Under the pieces are notes generated by a model. It was given only the letters and a program-made list of their open reading frames with translations, ran no database searches and was not told the origin of the DNA. This document shows, piece by piece, positions 52,612-61,374 of a stretch of DNA of 64,000 bases (positions are counted from its first letter, which is position 1; each line of letters starts with the position of its first letter). The DNA is from JBGMEA01 sp964444065 (GTDB lineage Bacteria > Bacillota > Clostridia > Eubacteriales > Anaerofustaceae), in assembly GCA_964444065.1 (NCBI GenBank), contig CAYUFL010000003.1, positions 14,228-78,227 of the forward strand, given 5' to 3'. Position numbers and translations under genes: made by a program.

Positions 52612-53903
52612 ATCGAAAATCAGAATATTATGCATACAGCAAGGAATTGGAACAAACACCGGACACACTGCAACACATAGTTGCCAATGCACAGTCGCGA
52701 CTGAAAAGAGATCGCAGACGCACCTTTTTTGTCACACGCCCCGTCATTGCCATCTTTGCTTTGCTCGTCGTTTTTGTCGCGGCAGTGAATCTGTTTCCGC
52801 GCGCGGCATTTGCAATGAGCGATGTCCCGGCACTCAAAGCGTTGATCTCGTCCGTATCGTTCGACCCCAACATGAAAGCGGCGATCGAAAATGGCTGCGC
52901 ACAGTATGTCGGGCAAACAAAATCGGTCGATCAAACTACCATTTCCGTCAAGTACATGGTCGTGGACGAAACCGGCATCACGATATTTTTTTCGGCAAGC
53001 GCACCGAACGATGTTTATATTCAATATGCAGAGATGAGCTCGGATGAAAACCCTTATCTGTATTCGGACATCATTGCGACAGCGAACGGAACCGATCTGA
53101 ATAAAGATCAGTCCGGTTACGAAATGAGATTTGATTTGAATGACGGCGTATCGGTTCCGTCGCAATGTGCGATCACGTTATATTTGGCAGGAGGGAATCA
53201 ATACGAAAGTGCACTGTCTTTCACATTGTGTCCGGATACGGGAAAAATACAATCTGTCAGGAAAGTTAAAATAGGTGACACGGTTACGATACTCGGACAA
53301 TCGATTTACTTAGACAGTCTGGAGCTGTACCCCACAAGGACAGTTCTGAATCTTTCCACCTCTTATGACAACACCGCATGGATCAGTGATCTCGATCTTT
53401 ATCTGGAGGACGAGAGCGGGAATCAATATACCTCGCTCGGCGGCGGAGAAGGATCGATGAATGAGCCGATCTCTCTGCTCTTCGAAAGCGCCTATTTCGA
53501 AGACGCACAACAAATCACAATTCTCATTGACGGGATCTCTCTGATAGACAAAGACAAGCAGTACGGTAAAATCGATTACGCCGCCAAAACCATCGAAAAC
53601 CTCCCCGATAATATAAGCATCGGCTCAATGATACTGCAAGACGGCAATCTGAACGTCACGCTTCAAGTCCTTTGCAAAGATGACGTCTTTTCCCCTCCGA
53701 CGTCTCAATACATCACCACAAACGACGACTACCGTTTGGAGTATAGTGAGATGGGGATGCAGGCGCAGACCGATAGCGAGCTCGTTACTTATACTTTTAC
53801 CATAAGCAATTATCAGGAGGATATGTACTCCGTCGTCTGGGCATACGCACCGATTCAGACCCTCGAGACCCCGATCCGCATCACTGTCAATCCGAACAGA
53901 TAA
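52608..53903 (+). CDS. DUF4179-type membrane anti-sigma factor
   Basis: 431 residues. Cytoplasmic N-terminal part (1-40), one helix (about 44-62, RPVIAIFALLVVFVAAVNLF) and a large extracytoplasmic beta domain: the first part resembles DUF4179, and the C-terminal part the DUF5643-like Ig domain. It pairs with the ECF sigma factor upstream, overlapping by 4 bases. It holds the sigma factor at the membrane until an envelope signal arrives; the signal is unknown. Confidence 0.85.
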   Translation: MNRKSEYYAYSKELEQTPDTLQHIVANAQSRLKRDRRRTFFVTRPVIAIFALLVVFVAAVNLFPRAAFAMSDVPALKALISSVSFDPNMKAAIENGCAQYVGQTKSVDQTTISVKYMVVDETGITIFFSASAPNDVYIQYAEMSSDENPYLYSDIIATANGTDLNKDQSGYEMRFDLNDGVSVPSQCAITLYLAGGNQYESALSFTLCPDTGKIQSVRKVKIGDTVTILGQSIYLDSLELYPTRTVLNLSTSYDNTAWISDLDLYLEDESGNQYTSLGGGEGSMNEPISLLFESAYFEDAQQITILIDGISLIDKDKQYGKIDYAAKTIENLPDNISIGSMILQDGNLNVTLQVLCKDDVFSPPTSQYITTNDDYRLEYSEMGMQAQTDSELVTYTFTISNYQEDMYSVVWAYAPIQTLETPIRITVNPNR

Positions 53904-53910
53904 TTTCGGC

Positions 53911-53943
53911 AAAAGCCCGCATGTTACACTGCGGGCTTTTTTT
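53911..53943 (+). terminator. Terminator of the sigma/anti-sigma operon
   Basis: AAAAGCCCGC / GCGGGCTTTT stem followed by TTT. Confidence 0.9.
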
Positions 53944-54025
53944 ATGCATTATTCCACTTCGTCTTTTCTTTTGCACTCTAATTTGCTATGATGAGAGCAA
54001 ATGATGTACCAAAGGGGGATTCGTT

Positions 54026-54442
54026 ATGAAAAAACATATTCTATTTTGTATTGTCTGGGATATTTTGTTCTGGGCATTTTTGATTTTCGCGTACAGACTT
54101 TATCGATACACCGGCACGCAATATGATGTCAGTTCACTGACCAGACAGCTCATCTCGATCCTGAGTGCGGTCATCGGCGGCGCTATGTTGGCTGCCCTTG
54201 TGCTGACAAGTCTCAAATCCGGACGAACGAAACGCACGAAACTGTTGGAATTCCTCATCATCGGTCTTCCTGCTCTGTATGTTTCCATATTCCAGTTCGT
54301 CGTCTGGATGCTTATGGACGCGGGATTCTCCTTCACCTATTGGACACCGTTCGGACTGGCGCTGTATACCGTTCCGATTATCATCGCAGGCATGCTGCTC
54401 GGACTGGAAGTAACGCTTGCCATCGCAAAAAAACAAAAATAA
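54026..54442 (+). CDS. Small four-helix membrane protein (paralogue of the gene at 55389)
   Basis: 138 residues with GGGGG upstream. Helices at about 5-25, 42-62, 75-97, 108-130. Starts MKKHILFCIVWDILFWAF; the gene at 55389 starts MKKQIAFYLMWDILLLGVF and has the same helix spacing and a shared IGxPxLYxxxxxSV block, so they are paralogues. Function unknown. Confidence 0.65.
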   Translation: MKKHILFCIVWDILFWAFLIFAYRLYRYTGTQYDVSSLTRQLISILSAVIGGAMLAALVLTSLKSGRTKRTKLLEFLIIGLPALYVSIFQFVVWMLMDAGFSFTYWTPFGLALYTVPIIIAGMLLGLEVTLAIAKKQK

Positions 54443-54644
54443 CGGCAGAGATTGGAAGGCATCCATTCGGTTGCAACGCTTTTGATTAGGGTACAGAACA
54501 GGTTGCCTCTCGTGCTCTTCCTCTCCGCCAATATGGACAAAAGCAGTCCAATCCTATCATTTTATAATAATTGACGCAATTGTATATTTACAAAAACTGT
54601 GCTATAATAGTGCGAATTATTCGAAAATATGCGTGGGGTGCGGC

Positions 54645-55214
54645 ATGACTTGGTTGTTCTTGGGATTTTCGTTTCTTTTACTGGATTGCAACTTTAATAT
54701 CGGCAACATACTGATTTCGCTGACGCCCGATTTTGTCGGGTATTTCTTTGTTCTCCTCGGCACCGGGCGTATGTGGGGTCATTCCACCGCATTAAAAGCA
54801 CTGCGCGGTTTTGCCATAGTCATGGTTGCAGTCACCCTCGGCGATTTCACTCTTCATCTGCTCGGGCTGACGCAGCATCTTATCCCCGTTCACATGGTAT
54901 TGCTCGTACCGAAAGTGCTGATATGCTATTTCATCCTGCGCCTGATGCAAGGCACGGAGCAGACACTCGGCATCACGCTCAGTGCCGTGACAATGCAGCA
55001 TCTGCTGTACGGCTATGCGGGCTGTTACGCGTTCATGCTGATTGTAATGAGCTGCCCGAACATTGCGGACGCCGCCTTTGTGTTGCAATTATTCGTCATC
55101 GGCTCGGCTTTGATGATCCTGTTCACCTTTGCCGGTGCGGAAAAGCGGTACCGCACGTTTATGAGCGACGCGCAGAATGCGGAAAATTTCGGCTCGGAGC
55201 ACAACAAACAGTAA
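54645..55214 (+). CDS. Multi-pass membrane protein of unknown function
   Basis: 189 residues from the ATG at 54645 with GGGGTGC upstream; an in-frame GTG lies 12 bases before. Six helices. LLLDCNFNIGNILISLTPDFVGYFFVLLGTGRM is a conserved-looking N-terminal block, with Asn and Asp in the membrane. TATAAT at 54603-54608 suggests its own promoter. No family named. Confidence 0.65.
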   Translation: MTWLFLGFSFLLLDCNFNIGNILISLTPDFVGYFFVLLGTGRMWGHSTALKALRGFAIVMVAVTLGDFTLHLLGLTQHLIPVHMVLLVPKVLICYFILRLMQGTEQTLGITLSAVTMQHLLYGYAGCYAFMLIVMSCPNIADAAFVLQLFVIGSALMILFTFAGAEKRYRTFMSDAQNAENFGSEHNKQ

Positions 55215-55219
55215 AACAA

Positions 55220-55243
55220 GGCATCCCCGCGGGGGTGTTTTTT
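55220..55243 (+). terminator. Terminator
   Basis: CATCCCC-GC-GGGGGTG followed by TTTTTT. Nearly the same hairpin recurs at 55926. Confidence 0.85.
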
Positions 55244-55388
55244 GGTTTTGGATAAAAAAATCGTGCATCGGCGCATCACGGGCGGCAGAATATTCTTGAA
55301 TAAGTTTATTTTTCGCCAATATTATGGTATGATACCATTATTATGGTCGGTGGATCGGTATGAATATGCGGGGAACGGGAGGATTGTT

Positions 55389-55853
55389 TTGAAAAAACAG
55401 ATTGCGTTTTATCTGATGTGGGACATTTTACTTTTGGGCGTATTTTATCTGTCGGGGGTACTCACCTCATGGCTGACGTTCGGCAGCGCCTCGGCATATT
55501 ATCAGCTTGATCTGATTGTGCAGCTCATTTCCTGGGCAATGATCGGCGGGTTATTCGCATGGCTGATCTATTTCGGCAGCGGTCTCATTCTCACCGTACG
55601 CGTTGCGCTCACCGAGCTGATCCTCATCGGCATCCCCTCGTTATACCTGGCGGCAATGACCTCGGTTTCTTATCTTTGGGTCAGCATGTCGGGCGGCAGT
55701 CTGTTGCTCCCTGTGCCGTCGTGGCTGTTGGTGAGCATGCTGCCGGCGGAAGTCGGCGGGGTGTTGCTGGGCTATGCGCTGGTCATCTTTATTGTGCGGA
55801 TAAAGAAGTGCAAAAGCAGAGGCAAGCACACGGTGGATTACGTGGTGGAGTAA
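55389..55853 (+). CDS. Small four-helix membrane protein (paralogue of the gene at 54026)
   Basis: 154 residues from a TTG at 55389, chosen because GGGAGGA lies 5 bases before it and the protein then aligns with its paralogue from the first residue. Four helices. Same start motif MKKQIAFYLMWDILL. Followed by a terminator resembling that after the neighbouring gene. Confidence 0.65.
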   Translation: MKKQIAFYLMWDILLLGVFYLSGVLTSWLTFGSASAYYQLDLIVQLISWAMIGGLFAWLIYFGSGLILTVRVALTELILIGIPSLYLAAMTSVSYLWVSMSGGSLLLPVPSWLLVSMLPAEVGGVLLGYALVIFIVRIKKCKSRGKHTVDYVVE

Positions 55854-55925
55854 GCCTGTCCGGATGCGGCTTGCGGAAGATTGACGGTTTGGTGCGGGGA
55901 AGCAGATAGACAGCATGCGTTACGG

Positions 55926-55949
55926 AACATCCCTGCGGGGGTGTTTTTT
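55926..55949 (+). terminator. Terminator
   Basis: AACATCCCTGCGGGGGTGTT-type hairpin followed by TTTTTT; similar in sequence to 55220-55243. Confidence 0.8.
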
Positions 55950-56077
55950 CATATTTCAATATTCGAATTTTTTTGTTGCGATTTTTTGACAAATCATGGA
56001 TAAATGTGGTTAAAAAGATAGAAAAAAATTATCTGCCTTTTCCATAAATAATTTCAAATTATCGTTAGGTGAATTTT

Positions 56078-57166
56078 ATGTTAGATATTGATTTGATAAA
56101 AAGATTTCGAAGCAAAGTAACTGGTAATCACTATTTTATTCTCGATAAATATCGAAATTTCAAACAAAGAAATAAATGGAATTGTATTTGCTCTGCAATG
56201 GATTGGATTACTGTTTCAATGGAATATTTTTCTGATCATTATTACACAAGTCAATCTCAAAATTTGTCCAGTATAGATGTCTTTACTTATATCATGTGCA
56301 TAGATATTGTTTGGGAATCAACAACTCAGCTATATAGAGTATTATATAATACTCCAGAGCGTCCGTTTCAAAATGATACGGGTATATTTTCAAATAAAAT
56401 TTATGAACAGTCCGATAATGATTATTTTAAAACAATACGCGCTTGTTTTGGCGCACATGCTTTTAATTTAGATCATGAAAACAAAGATCCCGCCTCACGC
56501 CGATATGCAAGTTGGTCTTCAGAAAGATATGGAACTTCAGAAGGCGATTTTACTGTCGTGCTTTACAGTAATGAAACAAAAAAAAATGATCTTTATTTGA
56601 ATATAAAATTTGGCGAATTAAACCAATTTTTAGAAATAAGATATAATTTGTTAAATAAGTTTATGGTTGAAATAGACAATCAATATCATAATTATTCAAC
56701 TGAATTAAGCGCAAAAAAAATTCAAAAAATCAATGATAATATTCAACAGTTAAAAATATTAGAGACAGCATCAAAGCAACGTTTAAACGCTGAGTATTAC
56801 AATTATGAAATTAAACGTCTACTTATAATTTTTGAAAGTGAAATATCAAATAAGGAAAATTTCAATATCGTCGAAAAGTTTCGAAAAATTATGGAGCCCG
56901 CTATTACAGAGATATATGATGGTCTGCAAAGTATGAATTATAAAACCATAACTGTTACAGAATGTTTGGATAATATTATTCCATTTAAACACCACTATGT
57001 TTTCAGTAAAATTTCGGATCATATTTATGGAGATCCGACTGCTGGGATTTTAATTGGTTTAAAAGATATTATTTCTGATGTTGTAGACACAGTGAAAATA
57101 TTAGGCACTGAAAATTATCCCGAACTGTATCTACTCATTTTAACCGGCTTCTATTTTAAAAATTAA
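56078..57166 (+). CDS. Very AT-rich orphan gene with HEPN-like R-x5-H motif
   Basis: 362 residues from the ATG at 56078 (TTAGGTGA upstream); a GTG nine bases earlier is an alternative. All-helical in appearance with no membrane segment. RACFGAH (Arg121 to His127) fits the R-x4-6-H active-site pattern of HEPN ribonucleases, in the right kind of helical context: NKWNCICSAMDWITVSMEYF before it. The codon use is far more AT-rich than its neighbours, so it is probably transferred. Role in defence or toxin activity is inference; the family was not identified. Confidence 0.65.
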   Translation: MLDIDLIKRFRSKVTGNHYFILDKYRNFKQRNKWNCICSAMDWITVSMEYFSDHYYTSQSQNLSSIDVFTYIMCIDIVWESTTQLYRVLYNTPERPFQNDTGIFSNKIYEQSDNDYFKTIRACFGAHAFNLDHENKDPASRRYASWSSERYGTSEGDFTVVLYSNETKKNDLYLNIKFGELNQFLEIRYNLLNKFMVEIDNQYHNYSTELSAKKIQKINDNIQQLKILETASKQRLNAEYYNYEIKRLLIIFESEISNKENFNIVEKFRKIMEPAITEIYDGLQSMNYKTITVTECLDNIIPFKHHYVFSKISDHIYGDPTAGILIGLKDIISDVVDTVKILGTENYPELYLLILTGFYFKN

Positions 57167-57199
57167 AAAAGAGCAAGTGAGCAATTGCTCTTTTTTTTT
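57166..57199. terminator. Bidirectional terminator of the AT-rich orphan
   Basis: GAGCAA ... TTGCTC hairpin with a run of A on one side and nine T on the other. Confidence 0.85.
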
Positions 57200-57210
57200 G
57201 CAAAGTCTGC

Positions 57211-57262
57211 TTGACAAATAATGCAAAGCGTACTATACTAAAAATGCAAAGCATGCATTGCA
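57211..57262 (+). promoter_or_regulatory. Promoter of the HTH/membrane-protein pair with repeated ATGCAAAGC
   Basis: TTGACA (57211-57216) and TATACT (57234-57239) are 17 bases apart, a near-consensus promoter. AATGCAAAGC occurs between them and again just after the start site, where it becomes ATGCAA-AGCATGCA-TTGCAT. These look like binding sites of the regulator encoded downstream. Confidence 0.7.
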
Positions 57263-57275
57263 TAACGGAGGTATC

Positions 57276-57482
57276 ATGAACACTCGAATACCCGAACTGC
57301 GAAAACAGAATAAGCTTTCGCAGGAAGAACTCGCTCTCGCGGTCGGCGTCACCCGCCAGACGATCACCTCTCTGGAATGCGGCAAATATACCGCTTCCCT
57401 GACGCTCGCCTATAAGATCGCCAAATATTTCGGACTGAGCATCGAAGATGTCTTTGACTTTTCTGACGTGGAGGATTTTTAA
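57276..57482 (+). CDS. Short XRE/YgzD-type helix-turn-helix regulator
   Basis: 68 residues from the ATG at 57276 (CGGAGG). MNTRIPELRKQNKLSQEELALAVGVTRQTITSLECGKYTASLTLAYKIAKYFGLSIEDVF is the complete HTH of this family. One base separates it from the membrane protein gene, so it is translationally coupled. This HTH plus small membrane protein pairing is common in Bacillota; the role is unclear. Confidence 0.92.
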   Translation: MNTRIPELRKQNKLSQEELALAVGVTRQTITSLECGKYTASLTLAYKIAKYFGLSIEDVFDFSDVEDF

Positions 57483-57483
57483 T

Positions 57484-57933
57484 ATGGAACAGTATAAACT
57501 GCAAATCAAAAAACGTATCGCGCTCGAATCTCTGCTTGCGGCAGTCGTCGCCGCAGTCTGCATCGCCAGCTTTCTCGGCGTGCTTCCCACCAACCCCGGC
57601 ACCCGCTTCGGCGATTTCATGATGGGCTTTCTGCTCGGACTTTCGTGCACCGTGGTCGTGCTCTTCATCATCGGCACGGTGTTGAAAATCCGCATGCTCC
57701 GCAACGAAGAAAAACTGCGCAATGCCTTCATCAAGGAAAATGACGAACGCACCAAATTCATCGCCACCAAAACAGGCGGCACCGCAATGTATACCTGCGG
57801 GGTCATCATACTCGTCGCCGCCATCGTCGCAGGCTTCTTCAATGCAGCCGTCTTCTTCACCCTGCTGTCCTGCTCGATGTTTCTGATGCTCGTCATCGTC
57901 GCCCTTTCCGCCTACTACGGACGCAAATACTGA
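57484..57933 (+). CDS. Four-helix membrane protein, first of two paralogues
   Basis: 149 residues. Two helix pairs around a cytoplasmic KENDERTKFIATKTGG loop. Begins MEQYKLQIKKRIALESLLAA. The DUF2178-like pattern with ENDER fits membrane proteins linked to short HTH regulators. Partner of the HTH gene just upstream. Confidence 0.75.
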   Translation: MEQYKLQIKKRIALESLLAAVVAAVCIASFLGVLPTNPGTRFGDFMMGFLLGLSCTVVVLFIIGTVLKIRMLRNEEKLRNAFIKENDERTKFIATKTGGTAMYTCGVIILVAAIVAGFFNAAVFFTLLSCSMFLMLVIVALSAYYGRKY

Positions 57934-57967
57934 CGAATATCCTGATGATAAATGAAACGAATCACAC

Positions 57968-58127
57968 GGAACGCGTCATACGCGTTCCCTACATTTCAGA
58001 AACGCCTTTCACGCACGAACCTGTACGAAACGCCTTTCTTGCGTACTAACACCTGTGCATTTCTGTACGAAACGCCTTTCTGTATGGAACGCATTGCATG
58101 CGTTCCGATGCGTTCCGACGCGTTCCG
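57968..58127. repeat. Palindrome and short tandem repeat cluster
   Basis: Begins with the 21-bp palindrome GGAACGCGT-CAT-ACGCGTTCC (57968-57988), followed by several GAAACGCCTTTC strings (about every 45 bases) and the palindrome 58086-58106, then two GCGTTCCGA units. It separates the two paralogous membrane genes. Confidence 0.85.
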
Positions 58128-58162
58128 ACGCGTCCAGTCCCCTATAAAACGGAGGTATCCAC

Positions 58163-58612
58163 ATGGAACAATATAGACTGACCCTCAAAAAACGCCGCGG
58201 ACTTATGTCCGTCGCCGTCCTGCTCATCGCATTCTTTCTGAGCGCCGAAACCCTCGGCTGGCTGCCCATCGGAAAAGAAACATTTTATGACGGATTCCTC
58301 ACGGGCTTCCTCGGCGGCGCACTCACAGGCATCGAACTCGTCTTTGTCTTTCTGATCGCCCGCTATACCAAAGCAATACGCGATGATGAAGCGCTGAAAA
58401 AAATGTATATCAGCGAAACCGACGAACGCAAAGCCTATATCCGCACCAAATCGGGCGGCTGGGTCATGTATATCAGCGCCCTCGCCCTGATCATTGCGGG
58501 CATCGTCGCGGGATATTACAGCATGACCGTCTTTTTCACCCTGCTCGCCGCCGGCATGTTCGAGATGCTCGTTATCGCCGGACTGAAAATCTATTATTCC
58601 TTCCGAAATTAA
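58163..58612 (+). CDS. Four-helix membrane protein, second of two paralogues
   Basis: 149 residues, the same length and start (MEQYRLTLKKRRGLMSVAV) as the gene at 57484, and the same central ETDERKAYIRTKSGG loop. Preceded by CGGAGG. The HTH gene is not duplicated. The repeat-rich DNA between them is a likely site of the duplication. Confidence 0.75.
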   Translation: MEQYRLTLKKRRGLMSVAVLLIAFFLSAETLGWLPIGKETFYDGFLTGFLGGALTGIELVFVFLIARYTKAIRDDEALKKMYISETDERKAYIRTKSGGWVMYISALALIIAGIVAGYYSMTVFFTLLAAGMFEMLVIAGLKIYYSFRN

Positions 58613-58617
58613 CGTAC

Positions 58618-58723
58618 GGAACGCATTGTATGCGTTCCACCATCCTTTCGCACGCGGTACGCATTGTATGCGTTCCATTTTTCTTTCTCATGCGGAACGT
58701 ACGGAACGCATTGCATGCGTTCC
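58618..58723. repeat. Three palindromes of the dispersed family
   Basis: GGAACGCAT-TGT-ATGCGTTCC at 58618-58638, an imperfect copy at 58656-58676 and a perfect one at 58703-58723, the last with TTTTTT after it and possibly acting as a terminator. Confidence 0.85.
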
Positions 58724-58731
58724 GTTTTTTT

Positions 58732-59851
58732 CTATCTGCTCACCCTCCGCATAAATTCATCCACCAGATCAAACGTCTCTTCCGTCCAGAACGCGGGATC
58801 GCCGTGATCCGCACCCTCGAGCTTGTAAAACGTCGNNNNNNNNNNACCCGCCGGTAGGATATTTTCCGTTCACCTGATGTTGGTGTTGTCAACTACCCGC
58901 CCGGGCCGCCCGCCTGCACCGCGACCGCGCGCCGCCGTGACGCCCGGCAACCTATCGGACAACCGTCCAGAACGCGGGATCGCCGTGATCCGCACCCTCG
59001 AGCTTGTAAAACGTCGCATCTTTTCCCGCATCCCGCAGCGCTTCGTACAGCATCACACTCTGACGGAACGGCACGAGCCGATCTTTGTTTCCGTGCAGAA
59101 TCAGAAACGGCGGCACTTCCCTTTCCTTTGCGATCAACCGCATCGGGTTCATCGCCTCCGCTAGGTCTAGATGCTCCTGCACATGCAAAAAACCGATAAT
59201 CCGACCCTCGGGGCTTTCGGGCAGGCGGTGATCCTGCATCGAGGGAACATCATTCATTTCGGCAATTTTCGTCGGTCCGTAATAATCCACCACACCGCAG
59301 AGTTTGACGGGCGGCAGGTTTTGTTCGCTGTTCAGTGCAGGAATCTCACAGCCAAGCCCTGCCATCACCACGGTGTGTCCGCCCGACGAATCGCCCCACA
59401 AAACCGTGCGGCTCGGGTCAGCCTTGTATGCTGCCGCATGTGCCTGCATAAACCGCACCGCGGAAAGACAGTCCTCTACCTGTGCGGGGAACGGCGCAAT
59501 CCCCGAATGACGGTATTCCGTCAGAGCGATCACATATCCGCGCGACGCAAAGCGGGCAAGCTGCGGCAGATTGCCTGCCATATCCTGCTTCATCCATGCC
59601 GATCCAACCACATAAACGATCAGCGGATACGTTTCGTTCGGATCGTCGAGCGCACCGAACACCTGCGCACGGCTGATGTTCGGCACCAAGACCTGCAAAT
59701 GCAGCCGCGTCCCGTCTTTGAAGGCATACGGCACATCGCGGATATAACGCACCGTTCTTGCACTGTCGTCCTTCGGCAGGGTACGCATTCCCTGGGTGCT
59801 CTCTTCCGATTCGGGGAATTCATCATAGGTATATGCTCTCGGCTCCGACAT
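58732..59851 (-). CDS. Alpha/beta hydrolase (esterase/lipase type), interrupted by a false join
   Basis: The true protein is about 330 residues. The body reads from the ATG at 59851 (AGGAGG upstream) with YVVGSAWM as oxyanion region, nucleophile in GDSSGG, acid in LILHGNKDRLVPF and histidine in GADHGDPAFW. After PAFWT the frame here runs into foreign sequence; across it the natural C terminus TEETFDLVDEFMRRVSR ends at 58732. The 54 bases encoding part of the ADHGDPAFW segment occur twice, on each side of the gap. An acyl esterase of unknown substrate. Confidence 0.75.
58836..58964. other. Assembly gap with misjoined foreign GC-rich sequence
   Basis: Ten N (58836-58845) and then about 119 bases of GC-rich sequence (58846-58964, e.g. 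CCCGCCCGGGCCGCCCGCC) unlike anything else in the window. The 54-bp segment 58782-58835 is repeated exactly at 58963-59016, so the real sequence runs through once. This is an assembly artefact or adaptor/contaminant sequence. Confidence 0.85.
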
Positions 59852-60032
59852 CGTCACATCCTCCTGTCAACCAATGTTTTCTCGTTTCATTATGATTGTA
59901 TTATACCAAAAACGGGTGTGATTTCCCATATCACTGCCGTCAGATTCAAAACTGATCCGCCTGCGTTTTCTTGCGCTCCAAATGCGCAAAGCGAAGAACC
60001 GCAAAGCGAGAAACACCCGCAGTGAGCAACAA

Positions 60033-60058
60033 AAAAAGCGCATGCATCTGCGCTTTTT
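60033..60058 (-). terminator. Terminator of the trmO operon
   Basis: AAAAAGCGCA-TGCATC-TGCGCTTTTT with a T run on the minus strand, about 25 bases past the last stop codon. Confidence 0.85.
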
Positions 60059-60081
60059 CTCTCATATGCTGATCGGTCGGT

Positions 60082-60687
60082 TTACGCTTCTTCTGAAACT
60101 GTCTTCTTTTTCGGTTTGATTCCGGCATTCAGTTCTTCTTTGATCAAGGTGATGATCTCCTGAATGTTTTTGCGTTTCAGATCGCTTTCCAGCTTATCCT
60201 GCGATTCTTTTTTCAGGTTTGTGTCCAGTGCATCGACAAAACGCTGAATGGCTTTGGGCAGAGTGATCGACATCTGTTTGCACAATTCCTGTGTTTTCTC
60301 AGCCGCTTCTTCATCGAATTTGATTCGTTTGATATGCTCGACCGATTGATTTGCCAGCCGTTTTGCGCTGAACGTTTCTTTTTCGCCTTTTGCTTTTTTC
60401 ACGGTAATGATATCGCTGACATCCAGATCATCGATCCCCTCGATTACATCGTCGAAATGGATATCGTCAGGATAGCGCTCGTTTTTCCGTTTCGAAAAGA
60501 AATAGATCAGATTGCGCAGATGCACCAGATAACTTTCCAGTACTGCGTTCTTTTCGATTGTGTCGGCTTCCTTGAATTTTGCCGATTGGATAAAATTGTT
60601 CAGAGCCACATACATTTGCATTTCGTATAAAATATGGTGCAGAACAAATCTTTTTTGTTCCATAATATCTTTCATTTCTGTATTCAC
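60082..60687 (-). CDS. Helical protein of unknown function (paralogue B)
   Basis: 201 residues, starting at a GTG at 60687 with GAGGAAATAAC upstream. All-helical. Shares HHILYEMQMYVAL and ESYLVHLRNLIYFF with the upstream gene (LEHVLYEMQMYLAT, ESQLIHLRNLIEFF). A C-terminal KPKKKT tail. The HLRNL helix after a long helix recalls HEPN-like folds, but the R-x-H motif is not convincing. Last gene of the trmO operon. Confidence 0.65.
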   Translation of the reverse strand: MNTEMKDIMEQKRFVLHHILYEMQMYVALNNFIQSAKFKEADTIEKNAVLESYLVHLRNLIYFFSKRKNERYPDDIHFDDVIEGIDDLDVSDIITVKKAKGEKETFSAKRLANQSVEHIKRIKFDEEAAEKTQELCKQMSITLPKAIQRFVDALDTNLKKESQDKLESDLKRKNIQEIITLIKEELNAGIKPKKKTVSEEA

Positions 60688-60696
60688 GTTATTTCC

Positions 60697-61374
60697 TCAT
60701 TCTTTTTTACTTGCATATTCGATATCCGCAGCGCGCTGCGCCTCTTGCTTGCCTTCGGTTTTCGGATTGTGTCCGGCGATCTCCAGCCATCGTTTGATAT
60801 CGGCAATCTGTTCCTGTATCATATTGTGCTGCAATTCAATTCCGAGCGCATCGGAAGCCACCAGATCCGGTTGCAATGACGCAAGAAAACGCTCGATTTT
60901 CTCGGATAGGACGGTAATCATCGCATGAATCATCGCATCTTCATCAGAATGGTAATCATGTTCCGTTCGGGATCTTGACAGATGAGAGATTGCCTTGTTG
61001 ACCATCCGTTTCGCTTTATCCGAATCGTTCAGATACCATTCGGCAGATACGTTTTTTATGATTGACGCACAGGTAATATTGTCGTTAATTTTTTTATTTC
61101 TCTTGTTGGCCGTATTGCACGAAAAAAACTCGATCAGATTCCTCAGATGAATCAGCTGGCTCTCGACCACAGTATTCCACACAATGGCAAAACTGGCGGA
61201 ATCGATTTTCACTTCGAACCCGTCCGTCGTCGTGATGCCTTTTTTGACAACGGCAATCCCGTCCTGCATCATCTGCCACGTCGCCAGATACATCTGCATT
61301 TCATACAGCACATGCTCCAGCAACAATCTCTGATCGTTTAATTTCTTTTCGGAAACACTGTCATTTCGCCTCAT
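60697..61374 (-). CDS. Helical protein of unknown function (paralogue A)
   Basis: 225 residues, starting at the ATG at 61374 inside the end of the trmO gene with AAGGA upstream. It shares the two motifs above with paralogue B and its overall helix layout. Nothing indicates an enzymatic site. Tandem duplication is likely. Confidence 0.65.
   Translation of the reverse strand: MRRNDSVSEKKLNDQRLLLEHVLYEMQMYLATWQMMQDGIAVVKKGITTTDGFEVKIDSASFAIVWNTVVESQLIHLRNLIEFFSCNTANKRNKKINDNITCASIIKNVSAEWYLNDSDKAKRMVNKAISHLSRSRTEHDYHSDEDAMIHAMITVLSEKIERFLASLQPDLVASDALGIELQHNMIQEQIADIKRWLEIAGHNPKTEGKQEAQRAADIEYASKKE

Noticed and set aside
58846..58964. Horizontally acquired GC-rich island in the esterase
   Set aside because: The flanking exact 54-bp repeat and N gap show an assembly artefact.
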